The notes under the pieces: generated by a model
Seen by the model: the letters and a program-made list of their open reading frames with translations, nothing else
Databases searched by the model: none
What the model was told of the DNA's origin: nothing
Translations under genes and position numbers: made by a program
Shown here: piece by piece, positions 9,407-18,487 of the stretch
Position numbering within the stretch: position 1 is the first letter of the stretch
How the letters are laid out: every line of letters begins with the position of its first letter
From: Glutamicibacter sp. MNS18
Lineage (GTDB): Bacteria; Actinomycetota; Actinomycetes; Actinomycetales; Micrococcaceae
DNA length: 64,000 nt
NCBI RefSeq assembly: GCF_026107515.2
Contig: NZ_JAPCHW010000007.1
Location: forward strand, 124,001 to 188,000
Direction: 5' to 3'

Positions 9407-9928
9407 CTACAAATCCATGGACTTGTCGTAGGACACGCACTCACGTTCGGCCGGGATCTTGGACGCCGCGTCACTGAGCGATGCGATCACCGTGCTTGAG
9501 GGGATGACCTGCGGATCCAACAGCACTTCGGTCGCCGGATTGCGGCCATAGGTGGTCAGTGTCCACACGCCGTCCTCACCCTCACGGGCAATCCAATCCA
9601 CCCCGTTCACGGACACACAGGGGTCCGTAGTGGGGCCGGGTACCTCGACTCCGCACCGGAGAACCACTTCTGCGGGGCTACCCCAGGCAGCCGTCGCCTG
9701 GGAGCTTGTCGGCTGTTTTTCCACATCGCCGATGACTTCCGGAAGCAGGACCATCATGTTCGCGCATAGCGGGTTGGCCGCGTCGTCGGCAGCCTCCACC
9801 GAGATGATCGATTGGCAACCGGTTAATATGGTGGTCACCGTCACTATGCCGACCAGCAAACCTGCGTGTTTACTGGAACTTGAGACTCGTCTTGGTAACG
9901 GTTTACCGGGAAAACTGAAATTGACCAC
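9407..9928 (-). CDS. DUF3515 family lipoprotein
   Basis: Secreted lipoprotein of unknown function, 173 residues. A hydrophobic segment (GLLVGIVTVTTIL) leads to the lipobox LTGC, so the mature protein should be anchored from that cysteine. The body contains CANMMVLLPEVI, WGSPAEVVLRCGV and WTLTTYGRNPA, typical of DUF3515, with four conserved cysteines. In mycobacteria a DUF3515 gene (Rv2980) also lies beside ddl, which supports the assignment. It converges on ddl across a terminator and is divergent from an LCP gene. Confidence 0.85.
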   Translation of the reverse strand: MVNFSFPGKPLPRRVSSSSKHAGLLVGIVTVTTILTGCQSIISVEAADDAANPLCANMMVLLPEVIGDVEKQPTSSQATAAWGSPAEVVLRCGVEVPGPTTDPCVSVNGVDWIAREGEDGVWTLTTYGRNPATEVLLDPQVIPSSTVIASLSDAASKIPAERECVSYDKSMDL

Positions 9929-9941
9929 CTAATCAGCGTAC

Positions 9942-9957
9942 CTTTCATTTCTGAAAG
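9942..9957. promoter_or_regulatory. Palindrome between DUF3515 and LCP genes
   Basis: CTTTCA-TTTC-TGAAAG is a perfect 16-base palindrome, followed immediately by a -10-like TAAGAT (9959-9964). It sits in the 66-base divergent gap, 37 bases before the LCP start. It is a candidate operator; no matched -35 could be assigned. Confidence 0.3.
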
Positions 9958-9994
9958 CTAAGATGTAGTGAGTCAAAAGTGTGAAAGGTTGCAT

Positions 9995-11050
9995 ATGTCC
10001 CAGGGATACACCGAGGTCGACGGACCCGTACGACCGCGCAAGAAGAAACGCCGCGGTCTGGCAGTTCTCCTAACCGTCCTCGTTCTCTTTCTTGTGGCCG
10101 GACTGGTCGCGGGGATGTATATCTGGAATCTGGGTCGAACCTTCGACGATAATTCCCAGCGCCTGCCGGACGCGTTTCCGGCCGAGGAAACCAGGCCGGA
10201 GGTCAAGGAGGAATCCAAGGACGCGGTGAACATCCTGCTACTGGGAAGTGACACCCGAGCCACACGTGATGAAGACGAGGATGCGGACGGTTTCGCAACC
10301 CTGCCTAACGGCGGACGCTCGGACACGATGATGTTGGTGCACATCCCTGCCGATCGCGATGGCATCTACGTCACCTCGATCATGCGCGATACCTGGCTGG
10401 ACATACCGGGCGTTGGCACCGCCAAGATCAACCGCGCTTTCGCCAGCGGTGGTGTGCCCAAGGCCGTGGAGACCCTTGAAGGGCTGTTCGGGGTCCGAAT
10501 CAACCACGTCGCCTCCATCGACTTCGAGGGATTCAAGGGACTAACCGACGCCGTAGGCGGTGTCACCATCAACAACCCCAACGCCTTCCGGCCGGTGCAC
10601 AACAAGAGCTACTACTTCCCGCAAGGAACCCAGACCCTGGATGGGGACCAGGCATTGGCCTTTGTACGTGAACGCAAGGCGTTCCCGGGAAGCGATTACC
10701 AGCGTGTGAAGAACCAGCAGCTTTTCGTCAAGGCCCTGCTGGGACAGATCATTTCCCGTGACACGCTGACCAGCCCGACAAAGGTCTCCAATGTCGTCAG
10801 CGAGATGTCACCGTTCATTGCCGTGGACGAATCACTGAAGGCTTCGACCATTGTCAAGCTGGCCAGTGGAATGCTGGACGTGCGCTCAGATGACATGACC
10901 TTCTTCACGCTGCCCAACAAGGGCCCCGGACGCTCGGCCGACGGGCAATCGATCGTGATTCCCGATATGGATGTCATCAACAAGTTCGGAACGGCGTTGC
11001 AGGAAGATAAGGTGGATGAGTTCGTTGCCACCACCGACCTGTCGCGTTGA
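9995..11050 (+). CDS. LytR-CpsA-Psr (LCP) family glycopolymer ligase
   Basis: LCP enzymes transfer lipid-linked wall polymers to peptidoglycan on the outer face of the membrane. This 351-residue protein has a basic N terminus, one membrane segment (about residues 21-43) and an extracellular LCP domain. Visible motifs are ILLLGSDTR, RSDTMMLVHI, SIMRDTWLDIPG, and FVRERKAFPGSDYQRVKNQQ with the arginines that bind the polyprenyl pyrophosphate. The ATG at 9995 is chosen because AAAGG precedes it; a GTG at 9968 would add nine residues. A second LCP gene of the same design starts at 18488. Confidence 0.92.
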   Translation: MSQGYTEVDGPVRPRKKKRRGLAVLLTVLVLFLVAGLVAGMYIWNLGRTFDDNSQRLPDAFPAEETRPEVKEESKDAVNILLLGSDTRATRDEDEDADGFATLPNGGRSDTMMLVHIPADRDGIYVTSIMRDTWLDIPGVGTAKINRAFASGGVPKAVETLEGLFGVRINHVASIDFEGFKGLTDAVGGVTINNPNAFRPVHNKSYYFPQGTQTLDGDQALAFVRERKAFPGSDYQRVKNQQLFVKALLGQIISRDTLTSPTKVSNVVSEMSPFIAVDESLKASTIVKLASGMLDVRSDDMTFFTLPNKGPGRSADGQSIVIPDMDVINKFGTALQEDKVDEFVATTDLSR

Positions 11051-11070
11051 CCCAGAAAGCCTGATTCCCC

Positions 11071-12033
11071 ATGAGCCACAAACTCGATACCTCCGGACGC
11101 GCCATTTCCAGATGGCTGGACCGGAGCGTTAAGAGTCTGGGCAACCATTCGGATCGGCTTAATGCAATCAACGTCTTTCCCGTGGCGGATGGCGATACCG
11201 GAAGCAACCTTTACCTGACAGCCCGGGCTGGCCATGACGCGGTCTCGGAACTGGAAAGCCCGGATGTCGGCGGCTATCTTGAGGTGGCCGCTCGAGCGGC
11301 CATGGAATCCGCCCGGGGTAATTCCGGTACGCTGCTAGCCGTGTTTCTCAGCGGCCTGTCCGAGCCGCTGGCCGGTGACGAGCGTCTAACCGCCCCGGGC
11401 CTGGCCGCCGGCTTGGAACGGGCCAAGGTGCGGGCCTGGTCGGCGTTGAGCGATCCGGTGGATGGGACCATGCTCTCGGTGATTAACGCGGCAGCGCTGG
11501 CGGCCCGGACCACCATGATGCATCTGAAGCAGGACCCCGAAAGCCGTGCGGCCCTGGATACCCTGCTGACCCAGGTGGCGCAGGCCTCCAAGCTGGCCGT
11601 GCAGGGGACCGAGAACGAATTGCCGAGCCTGGCCGCTGCCGGTGTGGTGGATGCCGGTGCTGTGGGCATGCTGATCCTCATTGACGAATTGTGTGCCGCC
11701 ATCCGCGGATCCGACGCCAGCTTCGAAAGCTACGAGAACTTCCACGGATACAACATCCAGGACCCGCACGTACACCTGGATGTGCAAAACGCCGAAGGTG
11801 TCGAGGTCATGTGCACCGTGACCCTGGATGCCTTGGGGGCGGCCACGCTGCGTGGCCAACTCGACTCGGTGGGCGACTCGGTGATCATGTCTCCGGTCAA
11901 CCAGCACGGCGAAACCTACCGGTGGCGTGTCCATGTGCACGTACCGGAGGCGGATCATGCCCTGACGCTGATCCGCAAGCTTGCCGATCCGGTGAACCTG
12001 TCCGTCACGGACCTGTGCCAAGATGATGTCTGA
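11071..12033 (+). CDS. DAK2/DhaL-domain protein (FakA-like, short)
   Basis: The N-terminal half is a DhaL/DAK2 nucleotide-binding domain: NVFPVADGDTGSNLY carries the Mg-ADP-binding aspartates, followed by ARGNSGTLLAVFL and DAGAVGMLIL. Fatty-acid kinase FakA has the same domain, but full FakA-type proteins are about 550 residues and this one has 320, so it lacks much of the C-terminal region. Mycobacteria carry a similar DAK2 gene just before recG, and here too recG follows, overlapping by 11 bases. The substrate is unknown. Confidence 0.85.
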   Translation: MSHKLDTSGRAISRWLDRSVKSLGNHSDRLNAINVFPVADGDTGSNLYLTARAGHDAVSELESPDVGGYLEVAARAAMESARGNSGTLLAVFLSGLSEPLAGDERLTAPGLAAGLERAKVRAWSALSDPVDGTMLSVINAAALAARTTMMHLKQDPESRAALDTLLTQVAQASKLAVQGTENELPSLAAAGVVDAGAVGMLILIDELCAAIRGSDASFESYENFHGYNIQDPHVHLDVQNAEGVEVMCTVTLDALGAATLRGQLDSVGDSVIMSPVNQHGETYRWRVHVHVPEADHALTLIRKLADPVNLSVTDLCQDDV

Positions 12034-14209
12034 GACCCACACCTCGCTACTGGCCAGTGAACTGGGTCCGGTGGTGGGCACCAATAACGCCAAGGCGTTG
12101 GAAAAGGCCTTTGGCTACACCACCGTCGAGGAGTTCCTGCACCACTTTCCACGCCGGTATGTGGAGGTCGGGGAACTGACCCCGATTGCCGAACTGCCCT
12201 ATGACGAGCATGTGACCATCGTGGCCAGGGTGGTGAACACCAGCCAACGGCAAATGCATTCACGCAAGGGTTTCATTTTCGAAGTCACCGTCAGCGACGA
12301 ACTCGATGCCAGCGGCCAGGAACTGCGGATGACCTTCTTCAACGGCTACCAGGCACGCAGCGAACTGCAACATGACACCGTGGCCATGTTTTCCGGAAAA
12401 GTCAGCTGGTACCAGGACCACCTGCAGTTGAGCCAGCCCGAGTACGCGATCCTCGACGAGGCCGCGCAGGCCGACCCGCGCCCGATTCCCATCTACCCTG
12501 CCTCGGCGAAAATGCCGAACAAGAAGATCCGTGACTTGATGAACCTGCTGATGGATCAGGTGCGGGAGACCGACGTGCCCGAATTCATTCCCGCTGCCCT
12601 CTTGCGGCTTCACGGTTACCCCACACGCTTCGCCGCTTTTAATGACCGTCACCGTCCCAAGCAGGTGGCCGACGGCTATCGTGCACGCAACCGCTTCGCC
12701 TATGAGGAAGCGCTGCTCCTGGTGCTGTCGCTGGCCGAGCGCAGTGCCGCCATGGGGCGGCAGCTGGCAGTGGCCCGTCCCTCGATCCCAGGGGGACTGG
12801 CGGATCAGTTCGATGAGCGGTTGCCCTTCGAACTGACCGAGGAACAGCTTCTGGTCGGCCAGGAAATCAGCAGCGATCTATCCACCCCGCATCCGATGCA
12901 CCGGTTGCTGCAAGGTGAGGTCGGCTCGGGTAAGACCGTGGTGGCCTTGCGCGCCATCCTGCAGGTCATCGATTCCGGTGGACAGGCGGCCCTGCTGGCA
13001 CCCACGGAGGTCCTGGCGACCCAGCATTTCGAATCGATCCGCAGCATGCTCGGACCCCTGGCGGAACCCGGCCTATTCGGGGAAGGCAACGGGACCGGGG
13101 TGGCCCTGCTCACCGGTTCGGCCAAGACCGCCCAACGCAAGGAGGCGCTACTGGGCATCGCCAGTGGCCAAACAGGGCTGATTATCGGCACCCACGCGCT
13201 CTTGGGCGACCAGGTGCAATTCGCGGATCTGGGACTGGTGGTAATTGATGAGCAACACCGGTTCGGTGTCGAGCAACGCGATGCGCTGCGTGCCAAGGCC
13301 AACAACACGGTTCCCCACACCCTGGTCATGACCGCCACCCCGATACCCCGGACCGTGGCGATGACCGTCTTCGGAGACCTGGAGATCTCCACCATCAGGC
13401 GCATGCCCTTTGGCCGGGCACCGATCACGACCCATCTGGTCCCCATGCAACTGCCCGGATACCAGCAGCGGTTATTCCAGCGCATGGCCGAGGAAGTGTC
13501 CAAGGGACACCAGGTCTACGTGGTGTGCCCGCGGATCACCGACTCGCAAACCGAACCGGGCAGCCTTGGCGTAACAGCCGAAGGCAGCGGCAACGATCCG
13601 ATGAGCGTGGAAGCCATGTTCGAATTGGTCAACTCGATTCCGCTGTTCAACGACATCCGTGTTGAAGCACTGCATTCGCAACTGCCAACCGAGGACAAAC
13701 ACGCGATCATGGAGGAGTTCTCCTCCGGGGAAGTGGACATCCTGATCTCCACCACCGTGATCGAGGTCGGTGTCGACGTGCATAACGCTACGCTCATGGT
13801 GATCATTGATGCCGAGAATTTCGGCATCTCGCAACTCCACCAGTTGCGAGGACGCGTGGGTCGTGGCGGCCTGCCTGGAACCTGCTTGCTCACCACCTGG
13901 CTGGATGCCGACCATCCCTCGGTCAATCGGCTGCGCACCGTGGAGGGAAGCACCGATGGATTCGAACTGGCCGAAGCCGACCTTGCCGAGCGCAAGGAAG
14001 GCAATATCCTTGGCGTGCAACAGTCGGGCAGCCGCTCCTCACTGAGGGTACTCAGCGTCATGAAGGACCAGAAAATCATCGAACGGGCCCGGAAGGATGT
14101 TGGGCAACTGACATCGGCCGCCGGATGGCGCGAATCATATCCGCTGCTTGCCGTCACACTGGGTACCTGGGTCGACGAGGCGACCCGTGAATTCCTGGAC
14201 AAGAACTAG
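12023..14209 (+). CDS. recG: ATP-dependent DNA helicase RecG
   Basis: Branch-migrating helicase that regresses stalled forks and processes Holliday junctions. The 728-residue protein has an N-terminal wedge/OB region (about 1-250), a helicase core with Walker A GEVGSGKTVVAL, DEQHRF (motif II), TATPIPRTVAMT (motif III) and QLRGRVGRG (motif VI), and a C-terminal tail. Length and motifs are those of intact RecG. Start at 12023 or the adjacent ATG 12026; both overlap the DAK2 gene, implying coupling. Confidence 0.96.
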   Translation: MMSETHTSLLASELGPVVGTNNAKALEKAFGYTTVEEFLHHFPRRYVEVGELTPIAELPYDEHVTIVARVVNTSQRQMHSRKGFIFEVTVSDELDASGQELRMTFFNGYQARSELQHDTVAMFSGKVSWYQDHLQLSQPEYAILDEAAQADPRPIPIYPASAKMPNKKIRDLMNLLMDQVRETDVPEFIPAALLRLHGYPTRFAAFNDRHRPKQVADGYRARNRFAYEEALLLVLSLAERSAAMGRQLAVARPSIPGGLADQFDERLPFELTEEQLLVGQEISSDLSTPHPMHRLLQGEVGSGKTVVALRAILQVIDSGGQAALLAPTEVLATQHFESIRSMLGPLAEPGLFGEGNGTGVALLTGSAKTAQRKEALLGIASGQTGLIIGTHALLGDQVQFADLGLVVIDEQHRFGVEQRDALRAKANNTVPHTLVMTATPIPRTVAMTVFGDLEISTIRRMPFGRAPITTHLVPMQLPGYQQRLFQRMAEEVSKGHQVYVVCPRITDSQTEPGSLGVTAEGSGNDPMSVEAMFELVNSIPLFNDIRVEALHSQLPTEDKHAIMEEFSSGEVDILISTTVIEVGVDVHNATLMVIIDAENFGISQLHQLRGRVGRGGLPGTCLLTTWLDADHPSVNRLRTVEGSTDGFELAEADLAERKEGNILGVQQSGSRSSLRVLSVMKDQKIIERARKDVGQLTSAAGWRESYPLLAVTLGTWVDEATREFLDKN

Positions 14210-14243
14210 CACCACATTCATTGCCTACGAAGAGAAGAACCCC

Positions 14244-14852
14244 ATGAGTCGAATTATTGCCGGTGCGGCCGGTGGATTGACCCTGAAATCCGTGCCCGGG
14301 GATGCCACCAGGCCCACCACGGATCGGGTCAAGGAAGCTCTGTTCTCACGTCTGGAAAGCTGGAATGTGCTGAACTCGGCCCGCGTATTGGACCTCTTCG
14401 CCGGTTCCGGTGCACTGGGCCTGGAATCGGCAAGCCGCGGAGCCAGAAGCGTGCTGTTGGTGGAGAAAGCGCCCAAGGCGGTGACGGTGTGCCAGCACAA
14501 CGCAGCGGCGGTCAACCGGGCCTTGAAGTCCCAAACGGTCCAAGTACAGCGCGGTAGCGTGGACAGCGTGCTGGAGAGCTTCTTCAACCACGTGACCGGC
14601 AACCCCAGCAAGACCTTCGACGTGGTATTCCTTGATCCGCCCTACCCGCTAACCGAATCCGAGCTCGAACTGACCCTGCAAAAAGTCTCGCGTGTCCTGG
14701 CCGAGGACGCCACGGTGATCGTGGAACGCTCCAGCCGTTCCGGTGAGCCGCTGTGGCCACAGGATCTGGTGGTCATTGCGGATAAGAAATACGGCGAAAC
14801 ACACCTATGGTTTGCCGAACCCGTCCAGGTCCAGACCGGCCCTGACCTCTGA
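14244..14852 (+). CDS. rsmD: 16S rRNA (guanine(966)-N2)-methyltransferase RsmD
   Basis: SAM-dependent rRNA methyltransferase, 202 residues. It opens with the family N terminus MSRIIAGAAGGLTLKSVPG, followed by RPTTDRVKEALFSRL, the SAM motif VLDLFAGSGALGLE and the catalytic FLDPPY. The ATG at 14244 is chosen as the start of this conserved N terminus; an in-frame extension to 14148 runs into recG. The recG-rsmD-coaD association is conserved. Its last 48 bases overlap the end of the converging spermidine-synthase-like gene. Confidence 0.94.
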   Translation: MSRIIAGAAGGLTLKSVPGDATRPTTDRVKEALFSRLESWNVLNSARVLDLFAGSGALGLESASRGARSVLLVEKAPKAVTVCQHNAAAVNRALKSQTVQVQRGSVDSVLESFFNHVTGNPSKTFDVVFLDPPYPLTESELELTLQKVSRVLAEDATVIVERSSRSGEPLWPQDLVVIADKKYGETHLWFAEPVQVQTGPDL

Positions 14853-15584
14853 GGGGTGGGGCCCTGCCGTCTGGCAGGCGGCCACCAGTTCGGGCTCTAT
14901 CAGTGCGTTGGTTGCGGTGAGCACCAGGTTTCCCGGGAACTTCCGGCTGAACATTTCCGGGGGCGCGCTCAGGGCCACGAAAGCGAAGTGCTCCCGGGCC
15001 GCGTCCACCTGCCTGTCGGTGAACCTCAGCGGTGGGTCATCACCAACGTTCACAAACAACGTTCCCTTCGGTGTGAGCCTGCTGGCAAGCAGGGCATAGT
15101 AGTCGGGGGTGGTCAGGTGTTCCGGTGCGTCGTCCCCGGTAAAGATGTCCAGGATGATCGCATCGAACTGCTGATCAGACAGCTGGTCTTCCAATACCGT
15201 CCTGGCGTCGGCCACAATCGGGCGCAGCCTGGTGCCGGCAGGCAGCGGCAGGTTCTCCAGTACGAAATCCATCAGTTCGCGTTCAATGTCCACGGCCACC
15301 TGTTCACTGCCCGGGTACTTCACCTGCGCCCAACGCGCCAGGGTCAGCGCACCTGCACCCAGATGCAGGAAGCGCAGCGGCTCATGCCGGGGGTGGAGAA
15401 CCGCCAGGTGATTGGCAATCCGAGCCAGGTATTCGTAAAAGACCTGGCCCTGGTTCGCAATGTTCACATGCGATTGCTCCGCTCCTCCAATGGAGAGTAT
15501 TTTGGCTCCTTCGATGAACATGTCATCCTCGATCACCGCATGGGCCTGGATCCCGCCAAGCCAGCGTTGGGCCGTAGTCGCCAC
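14805..15584 (-). CDS. Spermidine synthase-like methyltransferase-fold protein
   Basis: A 259-residue Rossmann-fold protein with the SAM/decarboxylated-SAM site LRFLHLGAGALTLARW, VAVDIERELMDF and the acidic segment ILDIFTGDDAPEHL, as in the spermidine synthase superfamily. Many actinobacterial members are annotated as spermidine synthase without proof of polyamine activity, and the usual D-x-x-D catalytic region is only partly recognisable, so the reaction is left open. The gene starts 3 bases after the stop of the aminotransferase, suggesting one operon. Its 3' end overlaps rsmD. Confidence 0.78.
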   Translation of the reverse strand: MATTAQRWLGGIQAHAVIEDDMFIEGAKILSIGGAEQSHVNIANQGQVFYEYLARIANHLAVLHPRHEPLRFLHLGAGALTLARWAQVKYPGSEQVAVDIERELMDFVLENLPLPAGTRLRPIVADARTVLEDQLSDQQFDAIILDIFTGDDAPEHLTTPDYYALLASRLTPKGTLFVNVGDDPPLRFTDRQVDAAREHFAFVALSAPPEMFSRKFPGNLVLTATNALIEPELVAACQTAGPHPSEVRAGLDLDGFGKP

Positions 15585-15587
15585 CGG

Positions 15588-16796
15588 CTACACCAGCTTT
15601 CCGGATAGTCCGTGCAGGCGCTCGATAGCTTGCCCAAGGACCTCGGGCTTTTTGCAGAAGGCGAACCGCAGCAGCGAGGCGGTCCTGGCTTGCCCTTCCT
15701 CGTGGCAGAAGACCGAGAGCGGAATGGCCGCGACACCCGCGCTGGCCGGCAGCATCCGGGCCACCTGGACGGCATCGGTGAACCCCAGCGGGGCAACATC
15801 CGCGATGAGGAAATAGGTCCCCGCCGGGCGCATGACGTCCATCCCAGCCTGTTCCAGCCCATCAGCCAGTAAGCCTCCACGACGTCCCAGATCGGCGGCG
15901 AAGCCGGTGTAGAACTCGTCCGGTAGGGCCAGCGCCTGGGCCACCGCCTTTTGGAAGGCCGGTCCCGAGGAATAGCTGAGAAACTGCTTGACGGTACGTA
16001 CCGCGGTGATCAGTTCTTCCGGTCCGGTGGCCCAGCCCACCTTCCAGCCCGTGAAGGAGAACGACTTGCCCGCCGAAGAGATGGTGATGGTTCTTTCGTA
16101 ACCACCTGGTAGCTGGGCAATCGGGATATGGGAAACCCCGAAGGTCAGGTGTTCGTACACCTCGTCGGAAATGATCAGGCAGTCATGGCGATGGGCCAAC
16201 TCGATAATTCTTTGCAGTACATCCACGCCGAACACCGCTCCGGTCGGATTATGCGGGTTGTTCAGGATGATCAGCTTCGTGTTGTCATTGACCACCGATG
16301 ACAACTGATCGAGATCGGGTTGGAACTCCGGGGCGTTGAGCGGCACCACACGGTGCACCGCGTTGGCCAGTGAAATCATCGCACCGTAGGAATCGTAATA
16401 GGGCTCAAAGGTCACGACCTCATCCCCGCTGTTGGCAAAGGCCAGCACTGCAGCGGCGATGGCCTCGGTGGCACCGGTGGTGACGACCGTCTGCGTGTCG
16501 GGATCGACCTGCAACCCGTAGAACAGAGACTGGTGGGTTGAGATGGCCTGACGCAGTGCCGGAATGCCGCCGCCGGGGGCGTACTGGTTGTCGCCAGAGG
16601 CAATGGCCTGGATGGCCAGGTCGCGAATATGTTCGGGTCCCTCGGTGTCGGGAAAACCCTGCCCCAGGTTGATGGCCTCGTGTTCAATCGCCAAGCCCGT
16701 GATTTCCTCGAAAATGGTCCGTCCCAGCTCTCCATCGGGGCCGATCAGGTTTGCTCCATGAGCGGTTCGAAGCCAGGGGGTCTCTACAGTCGTCAT
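15588..16796 (-). CDS. PLP-dependent class I/II aminotransferase
   Basis: A 402-residue fold-type I aminotransferase. Motifs: INLGQGFPDTEGP near the N terminus, NNPHNPTGAVF, DEVYEHLTF, and SSAGKSFSFTGWKVGW, whose lysine binds PLP. The sequence resembles N-succinyldiaminopimelate aminotransferase (DapC) and kynurenine/methionine aminotransferases of the YbdL type; the substrate cannot be settled here. It is transcribed with the spermidine-synthase-like gene and is divergent from coaD. ATG at 16796. Confidence 0.88.
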   Translation of the reverse strand: MTTVETPWLRTAHGANLIGPDGELGRTIFEEITGLAIEHEAINLGQGFPDTEGPEHIRDLAIQAIASGDNQYAPGGGIPALRQAISTHQSLFYGLQVDPDTQTVVTTGATEAIAAAVLAFANSGDEVVTFEPYYDSYGAMISLANAVHRVVPLNAPEFQPDLDQLSSVVNDNTKLIILNNPHNPTGAVFGVDVLQRIIELAHRHDCLIISDEVYEHLTFGVSHIPIAQLPGGYERTITISSAGKSFSFTGWKVGWATGPEELITAVRTVKQFLSYSSGPAFQKAVAQALALPDEFYTGFAADLGRRGGLLADGLEQAGMDVMRPAGTYFLIADVAPLGFTDAVQVARMLPASAGVAAIPLSVFCHEEGQARTASLLRFAFCKKPEVLGQAIERLHGLSGKLV

Positions 16797-16909
16797 GTCA
16801 CCATTATGGTGTCCATGCCGAGATTCCTGCGGTGTACACGGCGAACATTGTTACAGCTACCCGTGTTGTCCATCTCCGCGACTTCCCGTGTTCTTGATAG
16901 ATTCAATAC

Positions 16910-17380
16910 ATGCGTAGAGCTGTATGCCCAGGATCCTTTGATCCCATTCACAACGGACACGTTGAAATCATTGCCCGCGCGGCAAGCCTTTTTGATGAGG
17001 TGATCATTGCCGTCTCTACCAACTACTCGAAAAAGTACCTCTTCAGCGAGGAGGAACGGGTGGCCATGGTTGAGGAGACGCTGGGCGGCCTGCGCGGGGT
17101 GAGCGCCGTGGCCATGGGCCAAGGACTGCTGGCCGATTTCTGCAAGGACCACGGTGCCGAGGCCATCGTCAAGGGGCTGCGCAGTACGGTCGACTACGCC
17201 TACGAAATACCCATGGCCACCATGAATCGACACTTGACCGGGGTGGAGACAGTGTTTCTTCAAGCTGATACCCGTTATACTCATTTGTCATCGTCACTAT
17301 TAAAAGAGGTTTCCGCTTTGGGTGGGGATGTCGCTGAGTATTTTCCTCGTGCTGTCATGAAGAGAATCGACAAGCTCTAA
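16910..17380 (+). CDS. coaD: Phosphopantetheine adenylyltransferase CoaD
   Basis: Adenylates 4'-phosphopantetheine to dephospho-CoA, the penultimate CoA step. The 156-residue protein has the nucleotidyltransferase start CPGSFDPIHNGHVEI with the HxGH-type motif, KGLRSTVDYAYE and the late TRYTHLSSSLLKE. Length is typical. It marks the left edge of the wall-glycopolymer island; in other actinobacteria the DUF177-rpmF genes follow sooner, as I recall. Confidence 0.96.
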   Translation: MRRAVCPGSFDPIHNGHVEIIARAASLFDEVIIAVSTNYSKKYLFSEEERVAMVEETLGGLRGVSAVAMGQGLLADFCKDHGAEAIVKGLRSTVDYAYEIPMATMNRHLTGVETVFLQADTRYTHLSSSLLKEVSALGGDVAEYFPRAVMKRIDKL

Positions 17381-17465
17381 GCTGAAGCAGGAAACACTCT
17401 TCCCTAGCGGGGCACCACCCAAGAAGAGGCGCTCCAGAACGTCGAATGGTAGGTCTAATCCACAA

Positions 17466-18368
17466 ATGTCATCATCACCTCGCGTCACCAAGGCCGTTAT
17501 CCCGGCAGCCGGTTTAGGCACACGCTTCCTGCCAGCCACCAAGGCCATGCCCAAGGAAATGCTCCCCGTTGTGGATAAACCTGCCATCCAGTACGTAGTC
17601 GCCGAAGCAGTGAACGCAGGACTTACCGATGTCTTGATGATCACCGGGCGCAGCAAGCGCGCCTTGGAAGACCACTTCGACCGGGTCCCTGCCCTGGAAC
17701 ACAACCTGATGGCCAAGGGAGACGAAAAAAAGCTTCGAAGCATTCAGGAAGCCACCGAGCTCGGTGATATCCACTACGTTCGCCAGTCAGACCCCAAGGG
17801 TCTGGGGCATGCGGTGCTGTGCGCCAAGCAGCATGTGGGGAATCAGCCCTTTGCCGTCCTGCTGGGCGACGACCTGATCGATGAGCGTGACGAGCTGCTG
17901 AGCACCATGATCGCGGTTCAGGAACGTACCGGGGGTTCGGTCATCGCCCTGATGGAGGTCGAGCCGGAGAACATCAGCGCCTACGGCTGCGCCGACGTGG
18001 CCGCAGTTAACGGTGTCGACTTTGTCCGTGTGAACGGACTGGTGGAAAAGCCAGCCGTTGACGAAGCTCCCAGTAACCTGGCAGTGATCGGCCGCTACCT
18101 GTTGCATCCGCGGGTATTCGATGTCCTGGAGCACACCGAGCCCGGACGTGGCAACGAAATCCAGCTCACGGACGCACTGCAGGAACTGGCCACGGCAGAC
18201 GGTGAGGGCGCGGGGGTACATGCCGTGGTCTTCCGCGGACGACGCTACGATACAGGCGACAAGCTCAGCTATTTGCAGGCCATCATCACCCTGGCAGTGG
18301 AGCATGAGGAACTCGGCGATCGACTCAAGCCCTGGCTCAGCGAATTCACCGCTTCCCTGGACAAATAA
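17466..18368 (+). CDS. galU: UTP--glucose-1-phosphate uridylyltransferase GalU
   Basis: Makes UDP-glucose from UTP and glucose-1-phosphate. The 300-residue product begins with AVIPAAGLGTRFLPATKAMPK, the GalU nucleotide-binding signature, and continues with LPVVDKPAIQYVV, FAVLLGDDL and GRYLLHPRVFDVLE. It sits at the head of the wall-polymer genes and probably supplies a sugar donor. The ATG at 17466 has little visible ribosome-binding site. A clear terminator follows, so it is not co-transcribed with the next LCP gene. Confidence 0.95.
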   Translation: MSSSPRVTKAVIPAAGLGTRFLPATKAMPKEMLPVVDKPAIQYVVAEAVNAGLTDVLMITGRSKRALEDHFDRVPALEHNLMAKGDEKKLRSIQEATELGDIHYVRQSDPKGLGHAVLCAKQHVGNQPFAVLLGDDLIDERDELLSTMIAVQERTGGSVIALMEVEPENISAYGCADVAAVNGVDFVRVNGLVEKPAVDEAPSNLAVIGRYLLHPRVFDVLEHTEPGRGNEIQLTDALQELATADGEGAGVHAVVFRGRRYDTGDKLSYLQAIITLAVEHEELGDRLKPWLSEFTASLDK

Positions 18369-18377
18369 GACATTGAC

Positions 18378-18421
18378 AGGCTACTCAGCGTAATCACATT
18401 TACGTTGGGTAGCCTTTTCAT
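18378..18421 (+). terminator. Terminator after galU
   Basis: GGCTACTCAGCGTAA (18379-18393) pairs with TTACGTTGGGTAGCC (18400-18414), with one or two mismatches, followed by TTTTCATTT. This is a good intrinsic terminator 10 bases after the galU stop. Confidence 0.85.
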
Positions 18422-18487
18422 TTGCCGTGGCGAAAAACGGAACCAACACCGGTGTGCTGCAGGCGAGATGGGGCGGAGGATAGAACC

